A DNA stretch of 64,000 nt from Celeribacter baekdonensis B30 (GCF_000299875.1 NZ_AMRK01000002.1:186001-250000); one strand, 5' to 3'; counted from the stretch's first letter, positions 26,361-34,842 are shown. The notes: generated from the letters alone by a model not told the origin. A program made the numbers and translations.

Positions 26361-26576
26361 TTAGACCTTGTCTTTTTCTTCTTCGGGGGTGACGTCTTTT
26401 GCGACCTGTGCGGCTTCGTCTTCGATCTCTTTGGTGCCCTCAGAAACGCCTTTTTTGAACGACGTGATGCCTTTGCCGACTTCGCCCATGAGGCCGGAAA
26501 TCTTACCGCGGCCAAACAGGACCAAAACGACGACAGCGATGAGCAGGAGGCCGGGAAGGCCGATATTGTTGAGCAT
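26361..26576 (-). CDS. tatA: Sec-independent translocase subunit TatA
   Basis: 71 residues starting [20 protein letters not shown], then [20 protein letters not shown], i.e. one membrane helix, the FG hinge and the amphipathic helix with an acidic tail. GGAG lies 7 bases before the ATG at 26576; the upstream ATG at 26588 lacks a ribosome site. First gene of the tat operon; the promoter must lie in the 216 bases shared with the divergent gene at 26793. Confidence 0.95.
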   Translation of the reverse strand: MLNNIGLPGLLLIAVVVLVLFGRGKISGLMGEVGKGITSFKKGVSEGTKEIEDEAAQVAKDVTPEEEKDKV

Positions 26577-26726
26577 GTGGTTCTCCATCGGTGCGGGCGA
26601 TGCGCCCGGTGATCAAATCTCGCGAGAAATAGGATTAGGCGGCTCTGAGACCAAGGAAAAGGCCAAAACGACGGATTCCGCCCCGATGCACAACATTGGC
26701 GCGATGGGCAGGGGTAGAAAAACACT

Positions 26727-26746
26727 ACTGACAGGTTTATGTCAGT
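26727..26746. promoter_or_regulatory. Palindromic operator candidate ACTGACA-N6-TGTCAGT
   Basis: A perfect 7-bp inverted repeat with a 6-base spacer, 47 bases upstream of the start of the small gene at 26793, which is followed by a WYL-type regulator gene. The position fits an operator for that regulator (inference). It also overlaps the tatA-divergent promoter region. Confidence 0.55.
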
Positions 26747-26792
26747 TGAAACAGCCCATGGTGACGGTGTTGAAACTCGAATCGGAGACATT

Positions 26793-27119
26793 ATGTCTGA
26801 TATTCAAATCATTGAAACTGTTACCTTCCGCACCATCGCCGGGGTGAGCGAGAGCGACCTCACTGCGGTGGCCAAGGGGCTAGACGCCTACCTGGATCGG
26901 TGCGAGGGCTTTCGCGCCCGCACTCTTTACAAGGACGCAAGCGGGCTTTGGCATGAGCACTATGTCTGGGCCAATGACGCCGCGGCCAAGGCGGCGGATG
27001 CCGGGTTTATGGCCGCCCCTGAGGCACAGGCGTTCATGGCGCTGGTGGACCGCGACACGGTGAGCATGGGCCACGCCCCCATCACCCTCGCCCGCACCAC
27101 ATCGGCCGAGGCGGCATAA
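26793..27119 (+). CDS. Small hypothetical protein, probable dimeric alpha-beta barrel
   Basis: 108 residues starting MSDIQIIETVTFRTIAG, with CGGAG 7 bases upstream. Length and strand-helix pattern (VTFRTIAGV..., FRARTLYKD, WHEHYVWAND, MAAPEAQAFMALVD) resemble monooxygenase-like ferredoxin-fold barrels (ABM/DUF type). The frame is open upstream to 26739, but that ATG lies inside the candidate operator. It is followed after only 2 bases by a WYL-domain regulator, suggesting the regulator controls this pair. No enzymatic activity can be assigned. Confidence 0.8.
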   Translation: MSDIQIIETVTFRTIAGVSESDLTAVAKGLDAYLDRCEGFRARTLYKDASGLWHEHYVWANDAAAKAADAGFMAAPEAQAFMALVDRDTVSMGHAPITLARTTSAEAA

Positions 27120-27121
27120 CC

Positions 27122-27832
27122 ATGGCAGGCGGTCGCAAGCAAACCGGTATCCGGCGCAGCGACCGCCTGTTCGATCTCATTCAAATTCTACGCGACGGCA
27201 AGCTGCACAAAGGCCATGAACTGGCCGCAAAACTTGAGGTCTCGGAACGCACGATCTGGCGCGACATGGCCACGCTGCGGGCCTCGGGCGTGCCCGTCGA
27301 GGGCGAGCGCGGCGTCGGCTATATGGTCACCTCCCCAATCACCTTGCCGCCGATGAACCTGAGCATGGGGGAATTGGAGGCGCTGCATTTGGCGGTGGCG
27401 ATTTTGAGCGAGGCGACCGACCCGGAACTGGCGCAAAACGCCCAAAGCCTTGCCGCCAAGATCGACGCCGTGCTGCCCGAAAACTCCGGCCCGCCCAGTG
27501 CCGGGTGGGGCTTTGCGGTGTTCCCCTTTGCCGATGCCGCCGCCGGATTTCGCCATATGCCCGGATTGCGTGAAGCGGTGCGGGAGAAAAAGCGGCTGCG
27601 GATCACCTATAAGGCACTTGATGATCAGACCAGTACCCGCGTCATCCGCCCGCTTCAGCTAGAATATTGGGGGCGTGTTTGGACCCTCTCGGCATGGTGT
27701 GAGACGCGGCAGGATTTTCGGGTGTTTCGGGTGGATCGGATTGAGCGGGTGATCGACACCGGCGCGCGGTTTGTCGATGAACCGGGGAAAACACTTGCGG
27801 AGTTTGTCGCCCTGCAAAAGGCCAAATGTTAG
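27122..27832 (+). CDS. YafY/WYL-type transcriptional regulator
   Basis: 236 residues. N-terminal winged HTH (HTH_11) at about 10-65 with RLFDLIQILRDGKLHKGHEL and TIWRDMATLRASGVPVEGER; C-terminal WYL domain at about 150-225 with LRITYKALDDQ, RPLQLEYWGRVWTLSAWCE and RVFRVDRIERV. WYL domains usually sense small ligands. Forms a two-gene unit with the small barrel protein; the palindrome at 26727-26746 is the likely target. Convergent with the ABC ATPase gene, 7 bases away. Confidence 0.9.
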   Translation: MAGGRKQTGIRRSDRLFDLIQILRDGKLHKGHELAAKLEVSERTIWRDMATLRASGVPVEGERGVGYMVTSPITLPPMNLSMGELEALHLAVAILSEATDPELAQNAQSLAAKIDAVLPENSGPPSAGWGFAVFPFADAAAGFRHMPGLREAVREKKRLRITYKALDDQTSTRVIRPLQLEYWGRVWTLSAWCETRQDFRVFRVDRIERVIDTGARFVDEPGKTLAEFVALQKAKC

Positions 27833-27839
27833 CCAAACA

Positions 27840-28931
27840 TTAGGAAGCGACTGGAAAGACGAAACACCGATCCCGGCGCATCATCAGCCACATCGGTGTG
27901 CCCGTTTTGGGCAAAAACACCGAGGGCACCGTGGCTTTCAACATCGAGCCGTCAAAATCCATCCGAAATTCCACAAGGCTCTCACGCCCCATGAACCGCG
28001 CGCGTTCGACAATGGCACGCGCGGGCGCGCCGTCTTGCGGCGTGGGATTGGGCCCGCGCCCGTCGCGATCAAAGTCGATGCGCAAATGTTGTGGCCGAAT
28101 GACAATCTCAACCTCCGTGCCATCCGGGCGCGGCGGGCAAAGGAATTCGCCAAAGGCGGTGGTCACGGCCATATTGCGAACCGTGCCGCGGATCACATTG
28201 ATATCGCTGAAAAACGCGGCGGCCTGACGGTCCACCGGAGCGTTGTAAATATTATAGGGCGCCCCCTGTTGGACGATCTTGCCGTCTCGCATCAGGGCAA
28301 TCTCATCGGCCATCCGCATCGCCTCATGCGGCTCGTGGGTGACCAGAAGCACCGCGGTGTTTTCGGCCTTGAGCACATCCAGAGTGCTGTCGCGAATGTC
28401 ATCTTTGAGGCGCTCATCAAGCCCGGAAAACGGCTCATCCATCAGCATGATTGAGGGGCGCGGGGCCAAAGCCCGCGCGAGCGCGATGCGTTGCTGTTCG
28501 CCCCCCGACAATTCATGCGGGTATTTGTCGATCGCACGCAAAAGATCGACCTTTTCAAGCAACTCGCGCACCCGCGCTCTTTTGTTCGATTTGTCGCCTT
28601 TTATCCCAAAGGCCACGTTGTCTTCGACCGATAAATGCGGGAAAAGTGCAAAGTCTTGAAACATCAAACCGATCGAACGCCGCTCCGGCGGCACCCGAAA
28701 TTGGGTGTCACAGACCAGATTCCCATCGACATAAATTTCGCCCGTATCCTGCATATCAACGCCCGCGATGATCCGCAGCGTCGTCGATTTGCCGCAGCCA
28801 GACGGCCCCAACAGACAGGTCACCTGCCCCGGCATGACGGTGAGCGACACGTCAGATACCACCTCGCGCCCCTCAAAGACGCGGGTGATGTTGCGGATTT
28901 CTAACCGGGGGGTGGTCACGGGATCAGTCAC
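27840..28931 (-). CDS. ABC transporter ATPase, ferric-ion / polyamine-type (FbpC-like)
   Basis: 363 residues. Walker A LLGPSGCGKSTTLRIIAG (about 41-58), Q-loop LMFQDFALFPHL, signature LSGGEQQRIALARAL (about 141), Walker B IMLMDEPFSGLDE and the H-loop THEPHEAM. A C-terminal TOBE-like domain (about 245-360) is typical of the FbpC/PotA importers. No permease or binding protein lies nearby, so the substrate cannot be told and the rest of the importer must be elsewhere. An iron(III) or thiamine/polyamine substrate is most likely by family. Confidence 0.87.
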   Translation of the reverse strand: MTDPVTTPRLEIRNITRVFEGREVVSDVSLTVMPGQVTCLLGPSGCGKSTTLRIIAGVDMQDTGEIYVDGNLVCDTQFRVPPERRSIGLMFQDFALFPHLSVEDNVAFGIKGDKSNKRARVRELLEKVDLLRAIDKYPHELSGGEQQRIALARALAPRPSIMLMDEPFSGLDERLKDDIRDSTLDVLKAENTAVLLVTHEPHEAMRMADEIALMRDGKIVQQGAPYNIYNAPVDRQAAAFFSDINVIRGTVRNMAVTTAFGEFLCPPRPDGTEVEIVIRPQHLRIDFDRDGRGPNPTPQDGAPARAIVERARFMGRESLVEFRMDFDGSMLKATVPSVFLPKTGTPMWLMMRRDRCFVFPVAS

Positions 28932-28999
28932 AGGATCGGTTGCGCATATATGGTTTGTCTGACGAAAACTCTAAGGCTCCCTATCAGTCCAAACCCGCC

Positions 29000-30055
29000 T
29001 TAGCAACAGGAGGACGCGGGTGCGTCCGCGGTGCTTGCGATCAAACTGTCAAATGGGCTGGTGCCACCACAGCCCGCGAACAGGCCAAAATGGGTTGAAA
29101 AATCGCCGATAAAGTCGAAATGCGGCGCAAAGCGCGTGTCTTTGAGCATTTTGAACGTGTTGCCACAGACCGGAAACACCCGCCCCGTATCCATCACATG
29201 CCCCGCATCCAGAGCAAAGGCATGTGGCGCGCCGGGCACGGTGCCTTTGTAGATCACCGCCTGACCATAGTCTTCGCACTCCGGTTCAAGATCAAGTTTG
29301 AACAGGCGATAGGTGGCGGACATGAAGGAAATCGGCGCTACTTTCGCCTCCAGTTCCGCATTTTCCACAGTCAAAGCGCGATGGGTGACGCGGCGCGGAT
29401 CGGCAAAGCCAGCTGCCCGCGCCATATGTTCGAAATCAGTCCAATAGAGCGCGCCGGAGAGGCATTCGCCATACAGCACCGGATCGGCCCGCAGCGCCTC
29501 AGGCACGCGGCGGTCGGCATAGACATCAGAAAAATACATCTCTCCGCCCGGCTTCAACAACCGATAGGCCTCACGCAACACGGCGGGTTTATCCATTGCA
29601 AGGTTCAACACGCAATTGGAGACGATGATGTCAAAAGACCCCGCGTCCAGCGGCACATCATCGAGTTTTTCGATGTAGCCCTCATAAAACGCCACATTTG
29701 AGGCGGCATAGCCAAAAGCCTTGGCGTGATAGTCCTGATGGGCACGGGCCACGGCCAATTGTTCTTCGGTCATATCGACACCGGCGACAAACCCGGCCTC
29801 GCCCACCATCTGCGCCAGCGCATAGACATCGCGCCCGGCACCACAGCCAAGATCCAAAACCCGTGTGCCTTCAAGCACATCCGGAGCAATCAGACCACAA
29901 CCATAATAGCGCGTGAGCACATCGTCATGAATGTTGGACAGCGCCTTTTTGAGCGCATCGGGCATGTCCCCCGCCGTGCAACAGGCGTTGGTTTTCAAAT
30001 CCGAACTGCCCTGAAGTACCTTACCGTAATAGTCCTGAACATCTGCGTGGCTCAT
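29000..30055 (-). CDS. arsM: Arsenite methyltransferase-like protein (ArsM)
   Basis: 351 residues. SAM motif RVLDLGCGAGRDVYALAQMVG (residues split about 62-82) and post-motif VDMTEEQLAVA. The cysteines typical of ArsM are all present: NACCTA, YYGCGLI, SNCVLNLA and GECLSGALYW, plus a C-terminal SSCC pair. ArsM methylates As(III) to volatile or less toxic forms. The start at 30055 (MSHADVQDYYGKVLQ), with GAGAGG 6 bases upstream, is preferred over the ATG at 30070. No arsR or arsC is next to it, so it is outside an ars operon. A related role with another metalloid is possible. Confidence 0.88.
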   Translation of the reverse strand: MSHADVQDYYGKVLQGSSDLKTNACCTAGDMPDALKKALSNIHDDVLTRYYGCGLIAPDVLEGTRVLDLGCGAGRDVYALAQMVGEAGFVAGVDMTEEQLAVARAHQDYHAKAFGYAASNVAFYEGYIEKLDDVPLDAGSFDIIVSNCVLNLAMDKPAVLREAYRLLKPGGEMYFSDVYADRRVPEALRADPVLYGECLSGALYWTDFEHMARAAGFADPRRVTHRALTVENAELEAKVAPISFMSATYRLFKLDLEPECEDYGQAVIYKGTVPGAPHAFALDAGHVMDTGRVFPVCGNTFKMLKDTRFAPHFDFIGDFSTHFGLFAGCGGTSPFDSLIASTADAPASSCC

Positions 30056-30175
30056 GCTGGCCTCTCCCATTGTCGCGGGCTTAGATTTCGCGACTCATGG
30101 AACAAGCGCAAGTGAAAACACCACATATGCCAAAGCCGTGATACCCGCCGCCCAAAGTGCGGGCGGCGGAGCGGG

Positions 30176-30955
30176 TCACATCGTGGTCGTCGTTGCCCCG
30201 CCATCCAAGAGGATGTTTTGCCCGACCATAAAGCCCGCGAATTGCGAACACATGAAGGCGCAGGTGGCACCAAACTCCTCAGCCGTGCCGTAACGCCCGG
30301 CGGGAATGGCCGCTACTTTTGCAGCGCGAATCTCTGCCGCGGGTTTGCCCGAAGCCTCCGAGGCCGCCTTGTCCAAGGACACCGTGCGGTCGGTGGCATG
30401 AAGCCCCGGCAACAGGTTGTTCATGATCACACCCTTGGCCGCCACCTGCCGTGAGGTCCCGGCAACATACCCCGTCAGCCCGGTGCGCGCAGCGTTCGAG
30501 AGGCCTAAAACGGCAATCGGCGCCTTGACGGAGACGGAGGTGATATTCACCACCCGGCCCCAGCCCCGGTCCATCATCCCCGGCACCAGCGCTTTGATCA
30601 ACGCAATCGGCGTCAACATATTGGCATCCAACGCCTTTATGAAATCTTCGCGGTCCCAATCGGTCCACATACCCGGCGGCGGGCCACCCGCATTGGTGAC
30701 CAAAATATCGACCTCTCCCGCAGCTTTGAGCAGGGCGGCGCGGCCATCGTCCGAGGTCACATCGGCGGCAACGGTGGTGACCGAAACGCCGAAATCCTGG
30801 CGAATCCCGGCGGCGGCACGCTCCAACGCCTCGCTCCCGCGCGCATTCATCACCAAATCCACCCCCGCCTCGGCCAAGGCACGGGCACAGCCCAGACCAA
30901 GCCCTTTGGAGGAGGCACAGACCAAAGCCCGCTTTCCACTGATCCCAAGATCCAT
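30176..30955 (-). CDS. SDR family oxidoreductase with atypical active site
   Basis: 259 residues starting MDLGISGKRALVCASSKGLG. The cofactor motif ASSKGLGLGCARAL, the DVTSD site and VTNAGGPPPGMW are normal for SDRs of the FabG-like group. At the active site the YxxxK pair is missing: the sequence reads ITSVSVKAPIAVLGLSNAA followed by RTGL, a pattern found in a divergent SDR subgroup in which another lysine (SVKAP) may help. The C-terminal NILLDGG is normal. Substrate unknown. The frame extends upstream to 30997 without a ribosome site. Confidence 0.87.
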   Translation of the reverse strand: MDLGISGKRALVCASSKGLGLGCARALAEAGVDLVMNARGSEALERAAAGIRQDFGVSVTTVAADVTSDDGRAALLKAAGEVDILVTNAGGPPPGMWTDWDREDFIKALDANMLTPIALIKALVPGMMDRGWGRVVNITSVSVKAPIAVLGLSNAARTGLTGYVAGTSRQVAAKGVIMNNLLPGLHATDRTVSLDKAASEASGKPAAEIRAAKVAAIPAGRYGTAEEFGATCAFMCSQFAGFMVGQNILLDGGATTTTM

Positions 30956-31387
30956 CCTTATCTTCCCTTCGTGATCGTCGCGTTGATGTCGTCGCATATC
31001 GCCTTGTTTTAGGGCTCCCCCCGGCGGATGTCACCTTTCATCGCTCTTTTTGGGCCGCGGACCTCGGAGAGGCAGAGCCAAGTATCCGTTATATGAAGCC
31101 GATGATGTGGCACTCACGCGTTCACCAAAATGGCACGATTTCCACCCAATCCCCCCGACATTGAACCAGTCCTGACAAAATCCTGCCACTGTTTCCAAAT
31201 AGCTTGAATGCGTTGTGATGAATGTTGGTGTCACGAGTGTGCGGAGTAGAACAGTGTACAAACAAGACGTTTCCAGACATACTTCTTGCCGGGGGATGGA
31301 ACAGAACGGATTCGATATGGGCTTGCTCCGCAGGTTCAGAGGGAGCTTTTGTTTCCGCGAAGTGAACGAATGTGGCCGGGGGTGATG
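30956..31387. other. Divergent intergenic region
   Basis: About 430 bases between the SDR and the Hint-domain gene, visibly lower in GC than its surroundings. It should contain promoters for both genes, but no clear sigma-70 site, RNA gene or repeat was recognised. A minus-strand frame running through it (31031-31657) is antisense to the Hint gene and not convincing. Confidence 0.45.
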
Positions 31388-32422
31388 ATGAACACGCAGA
31401 TGAGAGGCAAAACACAAAACCACATGGCGCCGACTGGCCCCGTGCAGACACTTCCAGTGTACCGCGCCGTCGATTTTTGTGTCCGAAATGGCATCAATCT
31501 TGGCGAACCTATTGGACATGCTGATGAAATCGAACTGGCCGATGCCTATTGCCTGAAAAAAACCGCCAAGCGTGACCGCCTGTCCATTGCGGTGGATGAA
31601 ACGGGTTTGAGCATTGCGGCAAACTCCCAATTGGGTCAGACCGGAGCCGAACTTCATCTCGATTGCATGGCGACGTTTATGGCCGGTTCAGGCGCGACAG
31701 TTGAGGCGCTGATTCTGATTGAAACCGATGCGACAGGCCTGATCGAAGACACCTATCTCTTGCCCTTTGCCCCGATTGATCCCGACATCGAATATGTGCT
31801 GGTCAAGATCGACCGGGACGGCGCGCGGGCGCGTCTGGCAGAAGTCGCCTGTGTCGCCTTTACCCAGGGCACAAGGATCACCTTGGCCAATGGGCTACAA
31901 AAACCAATCGAAGAGTTGGCCGTGGGCGACCGTGTTTTGACCCGCGACCATGGACCGCGGGAAATCCGTTGGATCGGTCAACAAACCGTCCGCGCCACCG
32001 GCGCCTTTGCCCCCATTGTGATCAAACAGGGCGCTTTGAACAACGAACATGATCTGATTGTATCGCCAAACCACCGGATTTTCATCTATCAACGCCGCGA
32101 CCATGCCCGCGCAGGACGTGCCGAAGTTCTTGTAAAGGCAAAACTTTTGGTCAATGGCGTCAATGTCGTTCAGACCGAAGGCGGGTTTGTCGATTATTTC
32201 CAATTGCTGTTTGACAGCCATGAAATCATCTACGCCGAAGGTATCGCCGCCGAGAGCATGTTTGTCGATGGGCAGGTGCGATCCGCCCTCCCCGCAGACA
32301 TTCAGGCCCGGATCAGAACCACCCACGCCTTCGCTGAGTCGCCACGCGCGTTTGAATTGCATGATGGCATGTTGGAGCCCTCCGTTGCGGCGGAACTGCT
32401 GCGCTCGGCCTCGGCGAATTGA
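31388..32422 (+). CDS. Hint-domain (hedgehog/intein-like) protein
   Basis: About 344 residues. The N-terminal half (to about 155) is beta-rich and not recognised. The C-terminal Hint domain starts ACVAFTQGTRITLANG (about 157), followed by PIEELAVGDRVLTRDHGPRE, IRWIGQQTV, VSPNHRIFI and FDSHEIIYAEGIAAESMF, the block order of the Hint_2 domains common in Rhodobacteraceae. Such domains can self-process after the first cysteine; here that cysteine is present in VACVAFTQG. There is no obvious secretion signal. The start is uncertain: the frame is open to 31286, and ATGs at 31385/31388 follow a GGGGG stretch. It is probably a surface or secreted protein by analogy. Confidence 0.85.
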   Translation: MNTQMRGKTQNHMAPTGPVQTLPVYRAVDFCVRNGINLGEPIGHADEIELADAYCLKKTAKRDRLSIAVDETGLSIAANSQLGQTGAELHLDCMATFMAGSGATVEALILIETDATGLIEDTYLLPFAPIDPDIEYVLVKIDRDGARARLAEVACVAFTQGTRITLANGLQKPIEELAVGDRVLTRDHGPREIRWIGQQTVRATGAFAPIVIKQGALNNEHDLIVSPNHRIFIYQRRDHARAGRAEVLVKAKLLVNGVNVVQTEGGFVDYFQLLFDSHEIIYAEGIAAESMFVDGQVRSALPADIQARIRTTHAFAESPRAFELHDGMLEPSVAAELLRSASAN

Positions 32423-32430
32423 GTATTTAA

Positions 32431-32473
32431 AGCGTCACACCTTTGACCTGAGACAGGGCAAAGGCGTGACGCT
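32431..32473. repeat. Long hairpin 1
   Basis: Arms 32431-32445 and 32459-32473 are 15 bases each with a single mismatch (AGCGTCACACCTTTG against CAAAGGCGTGACGCT). The 13-base loop itself contains a CCTG/CAGG pair. No T-run follows. Confidence 0.65.
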
Positions 32474-32496
32474 GCCAGACATCTCGATGGTGTGGG

Positions 32497-32537
32497 CGTT
32501 CCGCCATAAGCCCGTGAAACAGGTTTATGGCGGAACG
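32497..32537. repeat. Long hairpin 2
   Basis: Arms CGTTCCGCCATAA (32497-32509) and TTATGGCGGAACG (32525-32537) pair perfectly over 13 bases with a 15-base loop. It is not followed by a T-run, so it is not a simple terminator; it could be a REP-like element or part of a structured RNA. Confidence 0.7.
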
Positions 32538-32562
32538 TTCTAAGCTGCAATGAAGACAAGAG

Positions 32563-32587
32563 GCGCTCCCGTTTGGGGGCGTTTTTT
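32563..32587 (+). terminator. Intrinsic terminator after the Hint gene region
   Basis: An 8-pair stem (GCGCTCCC with GGGGGCGT, two G-T pairs) with a GTTT loop, followed by TTTTTT. Confidence 0.75.
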
Positions 32588-32715
32588 GTTAGGCCATAAC
32601 GCGGCGTCCCCCAAAACCGTCTGGCTGGACGTAGCATCGGTTCGTCAAGATTTGCGAGACATCAGCGTGCATAACCCCATTGCCGCCTCGTCCCCGCCCC
32701 GCTATATCCGCCCTC

Positions 32716-34323
32716 ATGTCAAACGCCACACATACCGCCCTTGTCCTGCCTGACGAAATTGCGCGTCGGCGCACCTTTGCCATTATTTCTCACCCGGACG
32801 CCGGTAAAACGACGTTGACGGAGAAGTTCCTGTTGTACGGGGGCGCGATCCAGATGGCGGGTCAGGTGCGGGCCAAAGGCGAAGCGCGGCGGACGCGCTC
32901 GGACTTTATGCAGATGGAAAAGGACCGCGGGATTTCCGTGTCGGCCTCGGCCATGTCCTTTGATTTTGACGGCTATCGCTTCAATCTTGTCGACACGCCT
33001 GGCCACTCGGATTTTTCCGAAGACACCTATCGCACGCTGACGGCGGTGGATGCGGCCGTGATGGTGATTGATGGGGCGAAGGGCGTTGAAAGCCAAACAC
33101 GCAAGCTGTTTGAAGTGTGTCGCATGCGCGACCTTCCGATCCTGACCTTTTGTAACAAGATGGACCGCGAGAGCCGGGATACTTTTGATATTATTGATGA
33201 AATTCAAGAGAATCTGGCGATTGACGTGACCCCGGCAAGCTGGCCCATTGGCGTGGGCCGCGACTTTGTCGGCTGTTATGATGTGATCAATGATCGTCTT
33301 GAATTGATGGACCGGGCGGACCGTAACAAGGTCGCAGGCAGCATCAAGATCAACGGCTTGGAGGATCCAAAGCTGGCCGAACATGTGCCTGCGCATCTGT
33401 TGGATCAGCTCAAGGAAGAATTGGAAATGGCGCGCGCATTGTTGCCCGCGTTTGACCGTCAGGCGTTCTTGGACGGCACCATGACGCCGATTTGGTTCGG
33501 CTCTGCGATCAACTCCTTTGGCGTCCAGGAATTGATGGCCGGGATCGCCAAATTTGGCCCCGAACCACAGGTGCAAAAGGCCACACCGCGCCCAATCAGC
33601 CCGGATGAGACCAAGGTCATGGGCTATGTGTTCAAGGTGCAGGCCAATATGGACCCGAAACACCGCGACCGCGTGGCCTTTGTCCGCTTGGCGTCGGGGC
33701 ATTTCAAACGCGGCATGAAATTGACCCATGTGCGCACGAAAAAGCCAATGGCGATCTCCAACCCGGTGCTGTTTTTGGCCTCTGATCGCGAATTGGCCGA
33801 AGAAGCCTGGGCCGGAGACATCATGGGCATCCCGAACCACGGCCAACTGCGCATCGGCGACACCTTGACCGAGGGAGAAGACATCCGCGTCACCGGCATC
33901 CCAAGCTTTGCGCCTGAGCTGTTGCAAACGGTGCGCGCCGGCGACCCGATGAAGGCCAAGCATTTGGAAAAAGCCTTGATGCAATTTGCCGAAGAAGGGG
34001 CCGCGAAAGTGTTCAAACCCGCAATTGGGTCGGGCTTTATCGTCGGCGTGGTCGGCGCGTTGCAGTTTGAAGTGCTGGCCAGCCGGATTGAATTGGAATA
34101 CGGGTTGCCGGTGCGGTTTGATGCGTCGCAATTCACCTCGGCGCGCTGGGTCACGGGGCCCAAGGCCGAGATGGACAAGTTCATCAACACCAACAAACAG
34201 CATATTTCCTATGACCACGATGGCGACCCGGTGTTCTTGACCCGCTTGCAATGGGACATCGACCGGATCCAACGCGATTACCCGACGCTGACCCTGTCAG
34301 CGACCAAGGAAATGATGGTCTGA
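32716..34323 (+). CDS. prfC: Peptide chain release factor 3
   Basis: GTPase that recycles RF1 and RF2 from the ribosome. 535 residues, the usual length, from the ATG at 32716 (MSNATHTALVLPDEIARRR). G1 SHPDAGKTTLTEK (about 30), the RF3-specific RGISVSASAMSFDF, G3 DTPGHSDFSEDT, G4 FCNKMDRESRD and the domain II/III stretches are all present. The frame is open to 32680, but that extension (MPPRPRP) has no ribosome site. A strong terminator follows. Confidence 0.97.
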   Translation: MSNATHTALVLPDEIARRRTFAIISHPDAGKTTLTEKFLLYGGAIQMAGQVRAKGEARRTRSDFMQMEKDRGISVSASAMSFDFDGYRFNLVDTPGHSDFSEDTYRTLTAVDAAVMVIDGAKGVESQTRKLFEVCRMRDLPILTFCNKMDRESRDTFDIIDEIQENLAIDVTPASWPIGVGRDFVGCYDVINDRLELMDRADRNKVAGSIKINGLEDPKLAEHVPAHLLDQLKEELEMARALLPAFDRQAFLDGTMTPIWFGSAINSFGVQELMAGIAKFGPEPQVQKATPRPISPDETKVMGYVFKVQANMDPKHRDRVAFVRLASGHFKRGMKLTHVRTKKPMAISNPVLFLASDRELAEEAWAGDIMGIPNHGQLRIGDTLTEGEDIRVTGIPSFAPELLQTVRAGDPMKAKHLEKALMQFAEEGAAKVFKPAIGSGFIVGVVGALQFEVLASRIELEYGLPVRFDASQFTSARWVTGPKAEMDKFINTNKQHISYDHDGDPVFLTRLQWDIDRIQRDYPTLTLSATKEMMV

Positions 34324-34352
34324 CATCGTTTAAAATGAGACAAATCGAACCA

Positions 34353-34386
34353 AAAAGGCTGACCACAGTGATACGGTCAGCCTTTT
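34353..34386. terminator. Bidirectional intrinsic terminator
   Basis: A 12-bp perfect stem AAAAGGCTGACC / GGTCAGCCTTTT (34353-34364 with 34375-34386), a 10-base loop and a T-rich continuation. It ends prfC (plus) and probably the OsmC gene (minus, stop at 34423). Confidence 0.9.
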
Positions 34387-34422
34387 CTTTTCATAATCGA
34401 ACATTCTTCTGCAAAGCCCACT

Positions 34423-34842
34423 TTAGGCGATCGTCAGATCCATACTGATCTCACAGTCCAAAACCTTGGACACCGGACAGCCGGTTTCAGCCGCCTTTGC
34501 CGCCTCTTCGATCAGCGCCTTGTCACCCTCCGCCCGGATTGAAACCGTCAAATGCGCTTTCACAATCTTCGGCCCACCCTCCATCGACAGGTGAATGGTG
34601 GATTTGGTATCGATCTGATCGGCGGTGATGCCGCGTTCCGCCAATTGACCCGACAGCGCCATCGAGAAACAGCCCGCGTGGGCCGCGCCAATCAACTCTT
34701 CGGGGTTGGTGCCTGCGCCGTCTTCAAAGCGGGTGTTGAACCCATAGCGCGCGTCCGCGAGTACGCCGCTTTGCGTCGACACACGCCCTTTGCCTTCCTT
34801 CAGGTCACCACTCCATGTCGCAGATCCATGCTTTTTAATCAT
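34423..34842 (-). CDS. OsmC family peroxiredoxin
   Basis: 139 residues starting MIKKHGSATWSGDLKEGKG, with GAGGAG 8 bases upstream. The two redox cysteines are in HAGCFSMAL (about 58) and ETGCPVSKVLD (about 124), the OsmC/Ohr arrangement, which reduces organic hydroperoxides. The N-terminal signature and ITADQIDTKSTIHL favour OsmC over Ohr. The frame extends to 35103, but that part overlaps the helicase gene antisense and is spurious. Confidence 0.93.
   Translation of the reverse strand: MIKKHGSATWSGDLKEGKGRVSTQSGVLADARYGFNTRFEDGAGTNPEELIGAAHAGCFSMALSGQLAERGITADQIDTKSTIHLSMEGGPKIVKAHLTVSIRAEGDKALIEEAAKAAETGCPVSKVLDCEISMDLTIA

Larger units (their letters stand above)
32423..32715. other. Intergenic region with three hairpins
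   Basis: Between the Hint gene and prfC. Holds two long hairpins (32431-32473 and 32497-32537) and then an intrinsic terminator (32563-32587). No protein-coding frame is convincing. The prfC promoter should be in the last 120 bases but is not clear. Confidence 0.55.

Noticed and set aside
26739-26792. Upstream ATG for the small barrel gene
   Set aside because: Lies inside the palindromic operator candidate and has no ribosome site; the ATG at 26793 has CGGAG.
30145-30169. 9-bp GC-rich hairpin after the SDR stop
   Set aside because: The stem is perfect, but no T-run follows on the minus strand, so a terminator cannot be claimed.
31031-31657. 208-residue minus-strand frame upstream of and into the Hint gene
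   Set aside because: Antisense to the Hint N-terminus, no domain, no ribosome site.
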